A stretch of 64,000 bases of DNA from Bimuria novae-zelandiae CBS 107.79. Lineage: Eukaryota; Ascomycota; Dothideomycetes; Pleosporales; Didymosphaeriaceae. Below are positions 23,201 to 32,848 of this stretch, in pieces. Below the pieces are notes generated by a model, which worked only from the letters and a program-made list of their open reading frames with translations, was not told the DNA's origin and did not search any database. The DNA is taken from assembly GCA_010015655.1 (NCBI GenBank), contig ML976744.1, positions 160,060-224,059 of the forward strand. The letters run 5' to 3'. Within the stretch, counting starts at the first letter, position 1; each line of letters opens with the position of its first letter. The translations under genes and the position numbers were made by a program.

Positions 23201-25380
23201 CTCGCGATATAATATTTAATAAGAATACTATATTCTTAGGCTAAACTAAAAACCTAATAAATAACCTTATATATAATATATTAGAAGAAATAGTAGCTTA
23301 AGTATAATTAATAAAGTTACCTCCCTTACTTTAATAAGAGCAAGCCACTAAGTCCTTTTTTTTTAAATAGGATAATTAGTAAAGCGCTAAAGAAAGTGGT
23401 TAAAGGAGCTCTTAAGTATAAGTAAAATAAAAAAGTTAAGTATAAATATCGAACGCCTCCCTTAACGTCGCTACTAGTAATACTCCTTATATAAATAATA
23501 GCAGGGGTTAATTAGCTTAAACTATTATTAGTAGTATAAATAGGGTAGTTACGAATAAGCCTATAGGCTATAGCCTTTATAGTAGGCACTAAGGATAGTA
23601 GTAATAGTAAATATAAAAATAAAACTCTTAATAAGGCGTAGCTTTAATAAATAATTATATTAGGTAAAAAGCTATATTCAAGTATGCTCCAAACGCTACC
23701 TATATATTAAAATAAATTTAAGGATTACCCTGTTTATAATATATAAAAGAAAGCTAAGTAATCCTATTTTTAAAACTATAAAAAGTACAGTCTTAAAGTA
23801 AAGTTATAATAACTTTAGTAAAAGTATTAGGTTAATAGATTCTTAACTATATATAAGTATATACCTATAAGTTTAATAAATACTATTAATTATAGAAGTA
23901 TAAGACAAGATTAGTAGTATAAGGTAATTAATAGTAGTACCTTAATTTATAAGAAACTTAAACTATAATACTAGTAGAATAATTATTTTGCATGCTTATA
24001 GGAATAGCTGCACGATTTAACCTAGAACTAATTTAATATAACATCACGAACGCCTTCGTACATGCAAATCTTGATAGGGAGATCTACATGAGGATGCCTC
24101 GCAGATATACGCGAGCGGGCATAGTCCTATAATTGCATAAGGCGCTCTATAGATTACGCATATCTCTATTACTATAGTAGAGGGAGTTCAAATCTACGCT
24201 CCGCAACATAGGCTTTATCACAGTTCCCTATAAGCTGTGTTGTCTTATTAAAGATAGCCTTATTCTTTTCTTTTACGTGGACAACTTAATTATCGCCTAC
24301 TATAAGGATTAAGAGCACGTAGTTAAAGAAGCTATAATAAAAATAAATACTAAGTTTTCACTTACTAGTAGGAGAGATCTACAGTAGTTTCTAAGAATTA
24401 AAATTATTAGGGATTACTTAAATAGAAAGACTTAGCTTTTATAAGCCTTATATATTAATAAAATATTACGCCTTATTAATTACTATAAAATTTATTATAA
24501 TATTTTAATAGTAGTAGTTAAATTACTCCTACGTATCGGACTCGCTAGTAAGGCTAAAATTAATTAGCATTAATAAAAAATAAGATTAATCCTCTATGCT
24601 ATAGTAACTACGTAACTAAATATTACCTTTATAAGCTTTTAATTATTATAATTTTTATCTAACTTAAGTAAAGAGCACTAAGTAGTTATTAATTAAGTTT
24701 TTCTTTATCTTACTAATACCTAATTATAAGGTCTTTAGCTTAGGGGTATAGATATTTTAAAGTAGCAAGCAACGCGTTTTTTACTAATAATACGCTTAAC
24801 TATAAGAGCTTATAAAGATGCTTAACTATAAGAGCTTATAAAGATATATTATTAAGCTATTTAGTACCTTAACTACCTAAAAAGTAAACAAACAGGATAT
24901 AGTTACTATATTAATAATTAAAGCTAAATTACTAGTACTATTATAAGTAGCAGAGGAGGCACTATTTATTTCCTAATTATTAAAAGAGCAAAAAGTAACC
25001 TTAGTAATTTCTTTATTATAATTAATTATAATAATTAGTAAATAATCGAACTTATTACTAAATATATTACTAAGCTGTAGATAAAGCTTTACTATATAGA
25101 TATTTAGAATTACTAGCTAAGATACAAAGTCGCGTGTAAGATAATTAAGGTAGACTATTAATTATTAGTGGATATAGTTATAGACAGACTTATAAAGGCC
25201 TTACTAGTAAATAAACAGAGCAAGCTTCTAAATAAATTAAAACTTGTAGAGATTAAGAATATAATTATAAATAAAAAGATTAACCTACTTAAGCTAGAGT
25301 AAAGGATAGAGGCCTTTAAGGCTAAGCTAAGATAAAACTATTTAATTACTAATAAATAGTCTTTAGCTTGAGGATAAGCC
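20290..25380 (+). pseudogene. Copia G gag-pol (broken)
   Basis: Most of the frame is destroyed. The readable core is the RT at about 23985-24310 (NAFVHANLDREIYMRMP, ALYRLRISLLL, then FFYVDNLIIAYY, where the YVDD Asp has become Asn). RNase H fragments follow to about 25330. A block at about 23985-24260 is noticeably GC-richer and nearly intact, while sequence on both sides is extremely TpA-rich. Gag and integrase were not individually recognised. Confidence 0.7.
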
Positions 25381-25393
25381 TAAGCTAAGGGGG

Positions 25394-25646
25394 TGTATTT
25401 AATTATATAGCCCTTTACACACGCAAAGGTAGCTAGCGCAATCCTATATAAAGAAACTCTACTAGTAATTAGATTTATCCGCACGATTCTAGGCGGGATA
25501 AAGGGCGACTCTCCTTACTTAATAGAAATAGATTAGCGTCTTAGCGTAAGACGTAAGGATAAAAGAGTCTTATATTCTTATATAGACAAAAGAAAAGCTG
25601 CATTAATCATTATTCTACCCTATTAAGAATACCCTTTAATCTGACA
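25394..25646 (+). repeat. 3' LTR of Copia G
   Basis: Begins TGTATTTAATTATATAG and ends CCTTTAATCTGACA. It is about 5 bp longer than the 5' copy and carries more C-to-T changes in its left half. Target duplication cttcg follows. Confidence 0.87.
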
Positions 25647-25651
25647 CTTCG

Positions 25652-26640
25652 CTACTTTTATATATATATATATAACTATAGATTTATATGCCTTGCCTAA
25701 GTCCTTTTTACTTAGCTAGTTTATTTTTATAATTTATACTTTATTCTCCTCCCCTAAGGCTTGCGTGGCCCCTTATTATACTTTATTACGCTTATTTACA
25801 ATCGCTATATAGTTCGCGTTATCTATTTATACTAGGTATAGTTAATCGCGGAGGATCCTTACGCCTTTTATAATAGTTTTCAATATTACTTTCTTAACCT
25901 CTCCTAACTCTTCCTTACTCCTACACAAAATCCTAATTCTATTAGTATTTTTAAGGTCCCTTACTATTACTACGCACTACTATTTCTTTTTATCTTTAAT
26001 TATCTTAAGCTTTTGCTTAATAGCTTTATAAATTTTCTTTATTTAAGTCTCTTATCTATTTATTTCCTCTATTTTAGAGGTGTCTATTATATGGTAGGCC
26101 GTGGTAGTTATTAATATTAGTATTAATATTTTAGAAAGGGTATATAAATTACTAAATTAACTACTTAGTAGTATACGTGATATATCTATATAAAATAATA
26201 ATTTATTAACTACTATTTAGGTTTTTAACTTGCCTAAAAGTCCTACTAATTAGGCCCTAATATTTATAAGTTATATCTTAGTGTTAGCTAGCTCCCTTAT
26301 TATTTCTTTTATTATTATTTTAAGCTCTTAATTATTTACTTTTAATACTAAGTTATTTACTTTAAATTTTTTTAAAACTTTTAGTATTACTACTAGCGTT
26401 CTCTTTAAATATTAGTCTTTAACTTTATTACGCGCCCTTATATATTCTATATGTTTATTTACTACTTTATTTTTAACTAGTCCTTTAGGTATTTTTAATA
26501 TACTATTTAGTTATAGGGCCCTAAGTAGCTTAAGGTTTATATAATTATTTTTATTTACGTAGCTAAACTTACTTAAGTTAGTTTCGTGCTATGCATTTTT
26601 ATAATAAAGTTTAGTAGCTTTTATAATTTTCTTACGTATT
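25652..26640 (-). pseudogene. LINE C ORF1, N-terminal/central part (broken)
   Basis: Minus-strand reading just right of Copia G gives LGEENKV..I.KI..L.K..LGKAY.SIVIYI, which lines up with SEENGTTVAKIAWLSKRD.PKAYGSIVVYI in ORF1 of the second LINE (63.9-63.6 kb). The remaining 0.8 kb to 26640 is too RIP-mutated to translate usefully and is assigned here by continuity only. Confidence 0.6.
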
Positions 26641-26793
26641 TAGGCTAATTAGCGTATCGCACGCGCGTCGCTCTCCATCGCGCGTCCCTCCCCTATTTGA
26701 ATATTCCCTCCTCTTTCCGTTCCAAATCGCGCCTGATGAGAATCTTCCGATCTCTGACCAGTCCTCGGTGTTTTCGGGTCTGAGGCCGGTATC

Positions 26794-26880
26794 GGTTTCC
26801 GGTTCCTGCACTTCGGTTATTCTGAGCGTACAGCCGCTCAGAAAGGCGCTTACTAGATATACATTAGCGCTTTGCAGGGA
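26794..26880 (-). repeat. Left arm of an inverted repeat flanking the NLR gene
   Basis: An 87-bp segment whose reverse complement matches 32408-32493 at roughly four of five positions, including identical blocks such as TATCTAGTAAGCGC and CGCTCAGAATAACCGAA. Similarity stops abruptly at both ends. Both arms translate similarly (YLVSAFLSG..LRITE). Confidence 0.7.
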
Positions 26881-27031
26881 CATATGTGGCTAAGAAAGTG
26901 GCAATATTGTGAGCTATGCCATGTGTTCCTATACCCGCTCATTATCTAAAGTACACATTTTGAACCTAAGATGAGGCTGAAAAGTGATGGTCTGCCCCTT
27001 CTACGAAGGGTGAGCGCTGAGGGCGTATATA

Positions 27032-27115
27032 CCAGCAGTCAGGGGCCACCGCTCCTCCGGGAAGCTGCATACGCCAGCAATCAGGTGTCACCGCTTCTCC
27101 GGGAAGCTGCATATG
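27032..27115. repeat. 42-bp tandem duplication
   Basis: Two adjacent 42-bp units (27032-27073 and 27074-27115) beginning CCAGCARTCAGG and ending GGGAAGCTGCATAYG, with about five differences. The length is a multiple of three and the minus frame stays open, but there is no sign of a functional gene. Confidence 0.75.
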
Positions 27116-27420
27116 CCATATGAAACATAACCAATGAAGGAAAACGAGCCATCTGCAGGCTGGCAGCCTCACCGGAAGCTTCACCCATCACACACATTTT
27201 GAAACATCTACAAGGTCAGAGCGGGTGCGGCTCGGTCATCCTCCCTGTTAGCAGTGGCGACATCCGGTAGCAAGTTCTGCTTACTTTTCTTTGAATACAC
27301 TCCCATACTGCACGTAAGCATATATGTAGAACTTTCTTATATACTAGAATAGGCTATGTGTCTATAACTTACTCTCGCACCTTGCTCTATTGTTACTCCC
27401 AAGCTCTCCACAGACAGGTG

Positions 27421-30400
27421 TTAAACATTCTTAGCTTCAAGAATCTGAACTATCTTTGTTTGTCCATAAATTCGTGCGACCGCAAGCGGAGATCTGCCAT
27501 TTACGTCTTTATAGTCGTGTTTGGCACCATGACTAAGAAGAAGATTCACGACTTCTCTGTAGCCAAGAGCGGCAGCCCAAAAGAGTGGCGTGCGTTTACC
27601 AATGATTGTTGTATTCACATCCACTGCGTTCGTCGCTAGAAGGACCCGGACGGTGTCTATATGATTGCGAGCGACTGCATGCCACAAAGGGGTTGCGCCT
27701 TTAGTGTCTCGTTCATCTGGGGGAACACCTTGCTGAGTGAGTTCCAGAACAGCTTTTGCGTTCCCTTCTTTTGCAGAAGCACAAAGGCGCGCAACATCAA
27801 CCCAGGCTTTCGCTACGATGTTAGCCTTGGCCCATTGGTCGAAAAGACGAAGAGTTCTTTCTTGACCACTAGTGGCCGCTGACTGAATCACGGCATCGGT
27901 AATGTCAATGGATATCATTTGGTGCAGATATTCCATGATTTTTCCATCGTCCTCATTCCCTGCCGCTGCGACAACGACCTCTTGGGTGATCTTGACGTCG
28001 GCTCCGCGCTTGTCGAGAAGGAGCGCCATGACCTCCTTGCCACTGTCGTTCCCTGCAGCTGCGACAACCACCTCTTGGGTGATCTGGACGTCGTCTCCGC
28101 GCTTGTCGAGAAGGAGTGTCATGACTTTCTCGTCAAAGCGCTGAGCGATAGTCACCACCACCTCTTGGGTGATCTGGACTTCGGCTCCGCGCTTGTTAAG
28201 AAGGAGTGTTATAACTTCCTTGCCACTGCTGCTGTTCTTTGCAGCTGCGACAACCACCTCTTGTGTTATCTGGACGTCGGCTCCGCGCTTGTCGAGAAGG
28301 AGCGTCATGACCTCCTTGCCACTGCTGTAGTTCTTTGCAGCTGCGACAACCACCTCTTGGGTGATCTGGACGTCGGCTCCGCGCNNNNNNNNNNNNNNNN
28401 NNNNNNNNNNNNNNNNNNNNNNNNNNNNNNNNNNNNNNNNNNNNNNNNNNNNNNNNNNNNNNNNNNNNNNNNNNNNNNNNNNNNNNNNNNNNNNNNNNNN
28501 NNNNNNNNNNNNNNNNNNNNNNNNNNNNNNNNNNNNNNNNNNNNNNNNNNNNNNNNNNNNNNNNNNNNNNNNNNNNNNNNNNNNNNNNNNNNNNNNNNNN
28601 NNNNNNNNNNNNGTAGTTCTTTGCAGCTGCGACAACCACCTCTTGGGTGATCTGGACGTCGGCTCCGCGCAGGTCGAGAAGGAGCGCCATGACTTCCTTG
28701 CCACTGCCTTCGTTCCCTGCAGCTGCGACAGCCACCTCTTGGGTAATCTGGATGTCGGCTCCGCGCTTGTCGAGAAGGAGTGTTATAACCTCCTTGCCAC
28801 TGCTGCTGTTCTTTGCAGCTGCGACAAACACCTCTTGGGCGATCTGGACGTCGTCTCCGCGCTTGTCGAGAAGGAGCGCCATGACCTCCTTGCCACTGCT
28901 GTAGTTCCCTGCAGCTGCGACAACCACCTCTTGGGTGATCTGGACGTCGGCTCCGCGCTTGTCGAGAAGGAGCGCCATGACTTCCTTGCCACTGTCTTCG
29001 TTCCCTGCAGCTGCGACAACCATCTCTTGAGTGATTCTTATACGATGATTAAGCGCCAATAGTTTTGTCAGACTTGCACAACTTCCGTTCCTCGTTGCGA
29101 TGTGTAGAGGGCTCCGGCCCTTCTGGTTCACACGATCAATTGCTCCCGCCGAGCGTTCGAGTTCAACCCCTATTAATTCCCCAAAATCAAAAGCGCATGC
29201 AACGAATAAGCCAATTGATACTTCCGAGTGTATATTTGCGATGGTATCCTCTAATGTTCGTTTCTCTTCCCAATATCCATAGCCTGCTAGATGCTTCCGT
29301 AGTCGGTTGTTCCATAACACGATAGCGGAGTCTGCGCCGTGAGGACCTGTTGCTACGTGATGCAACATTGTTTTCAATTTCCCATACCGTCTTTGCTCTT
29401 TCGCTGACTTGCAATGCTCAGGCCAGTAAATATCTGCATATGTCCATAGCTGCTCAAAAGCGGTCAGGGAAGCATTTGCACGCCAACCCAGTTTGAGCAG
29501 CAATTCCTCGGTAGCAATATTCGAGCTAGCGGAAAACACGGTCCAGAGACAGACCTCTGCTGCTAGAGCGTTTATCGTTGAACTGCCATATTCAGGCTTC
29601 TGCTCCAGGTACTCCCGGACGGACAGATGCGCAAAGCGGAATGTGTCTAGCTGCGGGTCGAAGACGATGAAATTGTTGCAAATCTTTAGTACGAGGTCTT
29701 TCGATGCCACCTTCACGCTACGTCCCGACTCAGAATCTATTGAAATCGCGCACAGAAATTCTTCGGTCTTCAACGTCCTCCGAGCACACAATAACCAGTA
29801 AAGGGCATTCTTGAAAACTACTGCTTGGACTTGACCCGGCTTCGTAGAAAGCAACCCGTAAAGCTCGTCGTAGAGAGTATTCAGGTCCGGCGGGAGTCGA
29901 CCGAGATTACTCTTAATATCGTCATCCAGCTCAAATGAGCAAAGATACTGTAGCTGCATGCTTGCCCAACGAAACCTGCAAATAAAGGTCAGTACAGTTA
30001 CACTAATTGTCGGCCTAAACGTACATACCAGCGGCGCTCTCAATCACCTTGTCTATGATAAGCGTCTTCATCTCCATCTTAGAGTCGCTATACGGTAACA
30101 GCCTTCCGTCTTGAACAAGTTGCTCTACTTGTTCACCCACGAACCGCGCGATATCATCACTGTTTCTTTGGGAGTTAATCTCGAGGTTTGGATAGTGTCG
30201 CAAACGCAAGACGATGTCTTGGTCGTTTCGACTCGATACGAATATCTTGACAAGGCTAGACGAGTCTTGAAGGATCTTCTCCAGAGCTTTAAGCAGCTCG
30301 TGTCGCTTCTGGGGATTACATTCATCCATGGCATCAATTACGATAGTTGTTAGTGGATACTGCGCGATAAGCTGCAGAATAAGGCTGAGGCTTTCGTCCA

Positions 30401-31909
30401 TTTGGAGCAACCCCGACGCAAATCCTTCCTCTTCCTTTTCTTTGAAGACTTTGACGCTAGGCGACAGCAGGGGCTTTCCAGGCTCAAGACACGATAACTG
30501 CCTTGCAAGACTGGCAAGTATTGCTTGCGGGTCAGAACGTCCAGGCTCTGCTGGGTTTCGCGAGCAGTAGAAGAAGACCGGCTGTGGGCTATCACCAGCC
30601 TTGTAACGTGCTAGAGCATCCTCTATCACCACCGAGCTGAGCATCTCAGTAATCGTTAAACAGAAACAGGCATTGAATTAACTTACACGAGTTTGCTCTT
30701 GCCAGATCCAGGAATGCCATGGAGCCACAGAATGGAGGATGCGCTGTCGTCTTTCCATTTTCTGAAGACAGGATCAGATAGAAGCCATTGCCCGGTTCCT
30801 GTTAGAACCCCCTGCATGGTCTGCCTGTGGTGTTGTATGTACGGCTCGGATGAGAGCCACTGAATGATTTTGATTCGTTTGGATGCTTCAGGCAGTCAGT
30901 CATGGTCCAGGGTCCAATTAGCTCGTAGATATCTTTACCTTGAAGATCATCGCGAATGTTGTTCAGACCATCATCCATCCTGCGCAAGGGCTCGCCGATG
31001 CGTGCTAGAATGTCCATCAACTTTGCATAGTGCTCAGTATTGTCTGCAAAAGTTATTAACGCTGTTGGACAAAGAACAAGTGTTGATACAGACCTATCCT
31101 ATCTACTAAGACCATGCATCGATCCACGTCCTTCTCTGCCGCTTGGATCGCGTCCAGACTCGAGCCAAGATCTGTCTCTGTGAGGAATGCGCTTTTCGTT
31201 ATACGCTCTTACGAAGAGTCAGTTATCGCCTGTGTTGTAGAAACCATATACGTACTCATGGTCCCCTGTTCGAGGTATTGCTTTGCCGCGGATAAAAAGC
31301 CCAAAATATGTGCATACAGCTTCACTATAGCCTTTTCTAGCTCTTTGACTGCCGTTATTGTGCCCTGAAGATATAGTTCTTCAGTAAGCCGGAAGCGACA
31401 AATCAACTCAGCTACCCGAGCAAGGTCTTCTACTATCGACGCATAATTGGCGATGTCGTTGACTGCGATCTGCAGACAGGTCAGCAGCTTCTTTCCTGGG
31501 CCTCACGGTGTAACTGACTTGCAAGAGAAAACGAATCCCTGCCCAAGGAAGCGAAGCATGTCCCGGGTCATATTGAACGGCAGCATCGCCAACCTGCTTA
31601 AACGTATCAACCCACCGAACGATCTTTTCAAACACGTCCCTAATTATAACCACCTCTCCGTTCTTGCGAGTGTATTTCCATCTAGACTCTACAGATCTTT
31701 GCCTCGATTTCTCGGCAGTTGCGTGCAATTCGGCGAGGATATTAAGCATATCAGGGCGGTTAAAGTTTATATTTCGCTTGTCATTGTCAGATAATGCTGC
31801 TGCTGCACGAGCCCAGAGATCGTTACTAGAGCAAGACGAGGGATTAGCAGATACTCTGGAGCACGTTGAACTAACGACCTCACATTCGTGACACGGTAGG
31901 TTGAGCCAT
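27421..31909 (-). CDS. NACHT/ankyrin NLR-type protein with a 32-residue tandem repeat array (eight exons, assembly gap)
   Basis: Exons: 31909-31884, 31825-31519, 31469-31256, 31207-31094, 31043-30939, 30885-30687, 30636-30025, 29975-27421. All seven introns are 48-58 nt with GT..AG ends, and phases match throughout. The product is about 1377 aa. Residues 10-250 are the helical N-terminal domain common in fungal NACHT proteins (DAAVQYDPGHASLPWAGIRFLL). The P-loop GIPGSGKS is at about 311-318 and Walker B TIVIDAMDEC at about 417-427, with AAGMFRWASMQL later. One ankyrin-like unit (KGRSPLHIATRNGS) precedes at least ten 32-residue repeats (about 838-1190), followed by three C-terminal ankyrin repeats (TPLWHAVARNH, TPLFWAAALGY, SPLAVARIYGQ). 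The family acts in non-self recognition and regulated cell death. Start chosen because MAQPTVSRI splices in phase onto the conserved LWARA. It appears intact apart from a 228-N gap. Confidence 0.9.
27950..29035 (-). repeat. 96-bp coding tandem repeat array of the NLR
   Basis: Units of 96 bp (32 residues), with consensus ITQEVVVAAAGN, then SGKEVMALLLDKRGADVQ. At least nine full or partial units are visible around the gap. Variation concentrates at the A/G choice before N, the two residues after N, and A/T in MALLL. One unit (ITQEVVVTIAQRF...) is shorter and divergent, and the last (GNEDDGKIMEYL) grades into unique sequence. Near-identity of neighbouring units suggests recent expansion or concerted evolution, as known for fungal NLR ligand-sensor repeats. 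Confidence 0.9.
28385..28612. other. Assembly gap (228 N) inside the NLR repeat array
   Basis: 228 consecutive N. Upstream the frame stops after codon AAC-TAC (28615-28613). Downstream it resumes with the last base of a Lys codon at 28384. Filling by whole repeats needs 38 + 96k bases, and k=2 gives 230, so the stated 228 puts the two flanks out of frame. The gap length is therefore an estimate and the frame break is an artefact. Confidence 0.9.
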
Positions 31910-32848
31910 TGTTAAAGCAGCCAGTATAGCTGGTAAAGCGCAAAGATCTGAAGAGTATATTTTCTGCGACGTATGAAACAAAATGATGAACGAGGCTGAA
32001 GGCACAGAGGGGCATTTCCTGGCGTGCGAAGTCTAGGGAAGGGATTCGTGGACAAAAGTCACTGCGTGAACAGACAGGATATAGCCGTTAAAGGTGATTT
32101 CAGAGGCCCTCGAGGGGTGATCTGGCATAGCGACTGAGAAAGTGCAGTATGAGGTGGCTATACAGCGAAAGTGCAGCCCCGCAGCTACTAGCAAGGCAGC
32201 CTACCGGTGACCGATTATTAAGCGATGCTTGTTAGAAAATGATCGTATTGAAAGGTTATTTTACTAACTATTGCCGCCACCAGAAGGGACGATGGCCGAC
32301 CTGCACTGGCCACACCCTTAACGCTTCGAAATGTATAGATATTGGATACGTAGAGGTACATGTGGCACACAACACATCCTACGCCACATCCTAAACCATG
32401 AATGCCATCTCTGCAAACGCTAAGACCTATCTAGTAAGCGCTTTTCTAAGTGGCCGTGCGCTCAGAATAACCGAATTGGAAGGACTAGAAACCAATTTCG
32501 GTCACCACTGTAAAGGAAAAAAAGTAAATCTCCCCAACCAGTGGCAAAGCGAATGGACGCCCGAGGCCAGCGGCGAAGGGGTATCTCGAACAAAGCTAGC
32601 AATCAATCATCAAACCTCCCATCACCTCGTGAGAGAAATCGTAGTCGCAGCGTACATAAAAAGTTGGTACAAGTAGTCAGTCAAGACTACAAATGGTGGC
32701 TCCTGCAAGGAGGAGAAAAGAACGCCGGGAAATGCAACGGCTATGCATGAACAAGGTCTCGCTGCGGTGTGGAGCAGCGGGTGTGGTATCAGTCGTAATC
32801 AGACAAGGCTTCTACCAGGAGAAGGGGTGCGAGAAAGAGTGACGGTAT
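31910..32848. other. Intergenic between NLR start and KCH1-like stop
   Basis: 939 bp of GC-balanced DNA holding the NLR promoter and the 3' flank of the channel gene. It contains the right arm of the flanking inverted repeat (32408-32493). An open frame at 32398-32676 covers that arm but shows no domain. No clear TATA box or other regulatory motif stands out. Confidence 0.55.
32408..32493 (+). repeat. Right arm of the inverted repeat flanking the NLR gene
   Basis: 86 bp matching the reverse complement of 26794-26880, from TCTGCAAA to AGAAACC. The two arms enclose the complete NLR gene (27421-31909) with about 5.5 kb between them. Confidence 0.7.

Larger units (their letters stand above)
19847..25646 (+). 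mobile_element. Ty1/Copia retrotransposon G, RIP-degraded
   Basis: Flanked by LTRs of about 250 bp (19847-20094 and 25394-25646) and by target duplications cttcg (19842-19846 and 25647-25651). The plus strand ends in a purine-rich tract (aagctaaggggg) directly before the 3' LTR, which fixes the orientation. The RT/RNase H at 24.0-25.3 kb is Copia-type. It inserted into ORF1 of LINE C. Confidence 0.9.
1..26640 (-). mobile_element. Tad1-like LINE (element C), RIP-degraded, split by two LTR retrotransposons
   Basis: A non-LTR retrotransposon read on the minus strand, interrupted by Gypsy A (2622-18611) and Copia G (19847-25646). The remaining blocks keep the LINE order: ORF1 at 26640-25652 and 19846-19400, endonuclease at about 19304-18966, reverse transcriptase at 2621-1. 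The 3' end lies beyond the left edge. Across the Copia G insertion the ORF1 reading resumes at the target site, which supports one original element. Nearly all stops are TAA/TAG, as RIP produces. The right edge is set where TpA-rich sequence gives way to GC-balanced DNA near 26640. No target-site duplication was found. Confidence 0.8.
26641..27420. other. Intergenic, downstream of the NLR gene
   Basis: GC-balanced sequence between LINE C and the stop codon of the NLR gene. It contains one arm of an inverted repeat (26794-26880) and a short tandem repeat (27032-27115), both listed separately. No convincing gene; the open frames here are short and without domains. Confidence 0.6.

Noticed and set aside
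27902..29062. Long open frames on the plus strand opposite the NLR repeats
   Set aside because: They follow the 96-bp periodicity of the true minus-strand gene (96 is divisible by three, so all six frames stay open or closed together) and have no domain. They are shadows.
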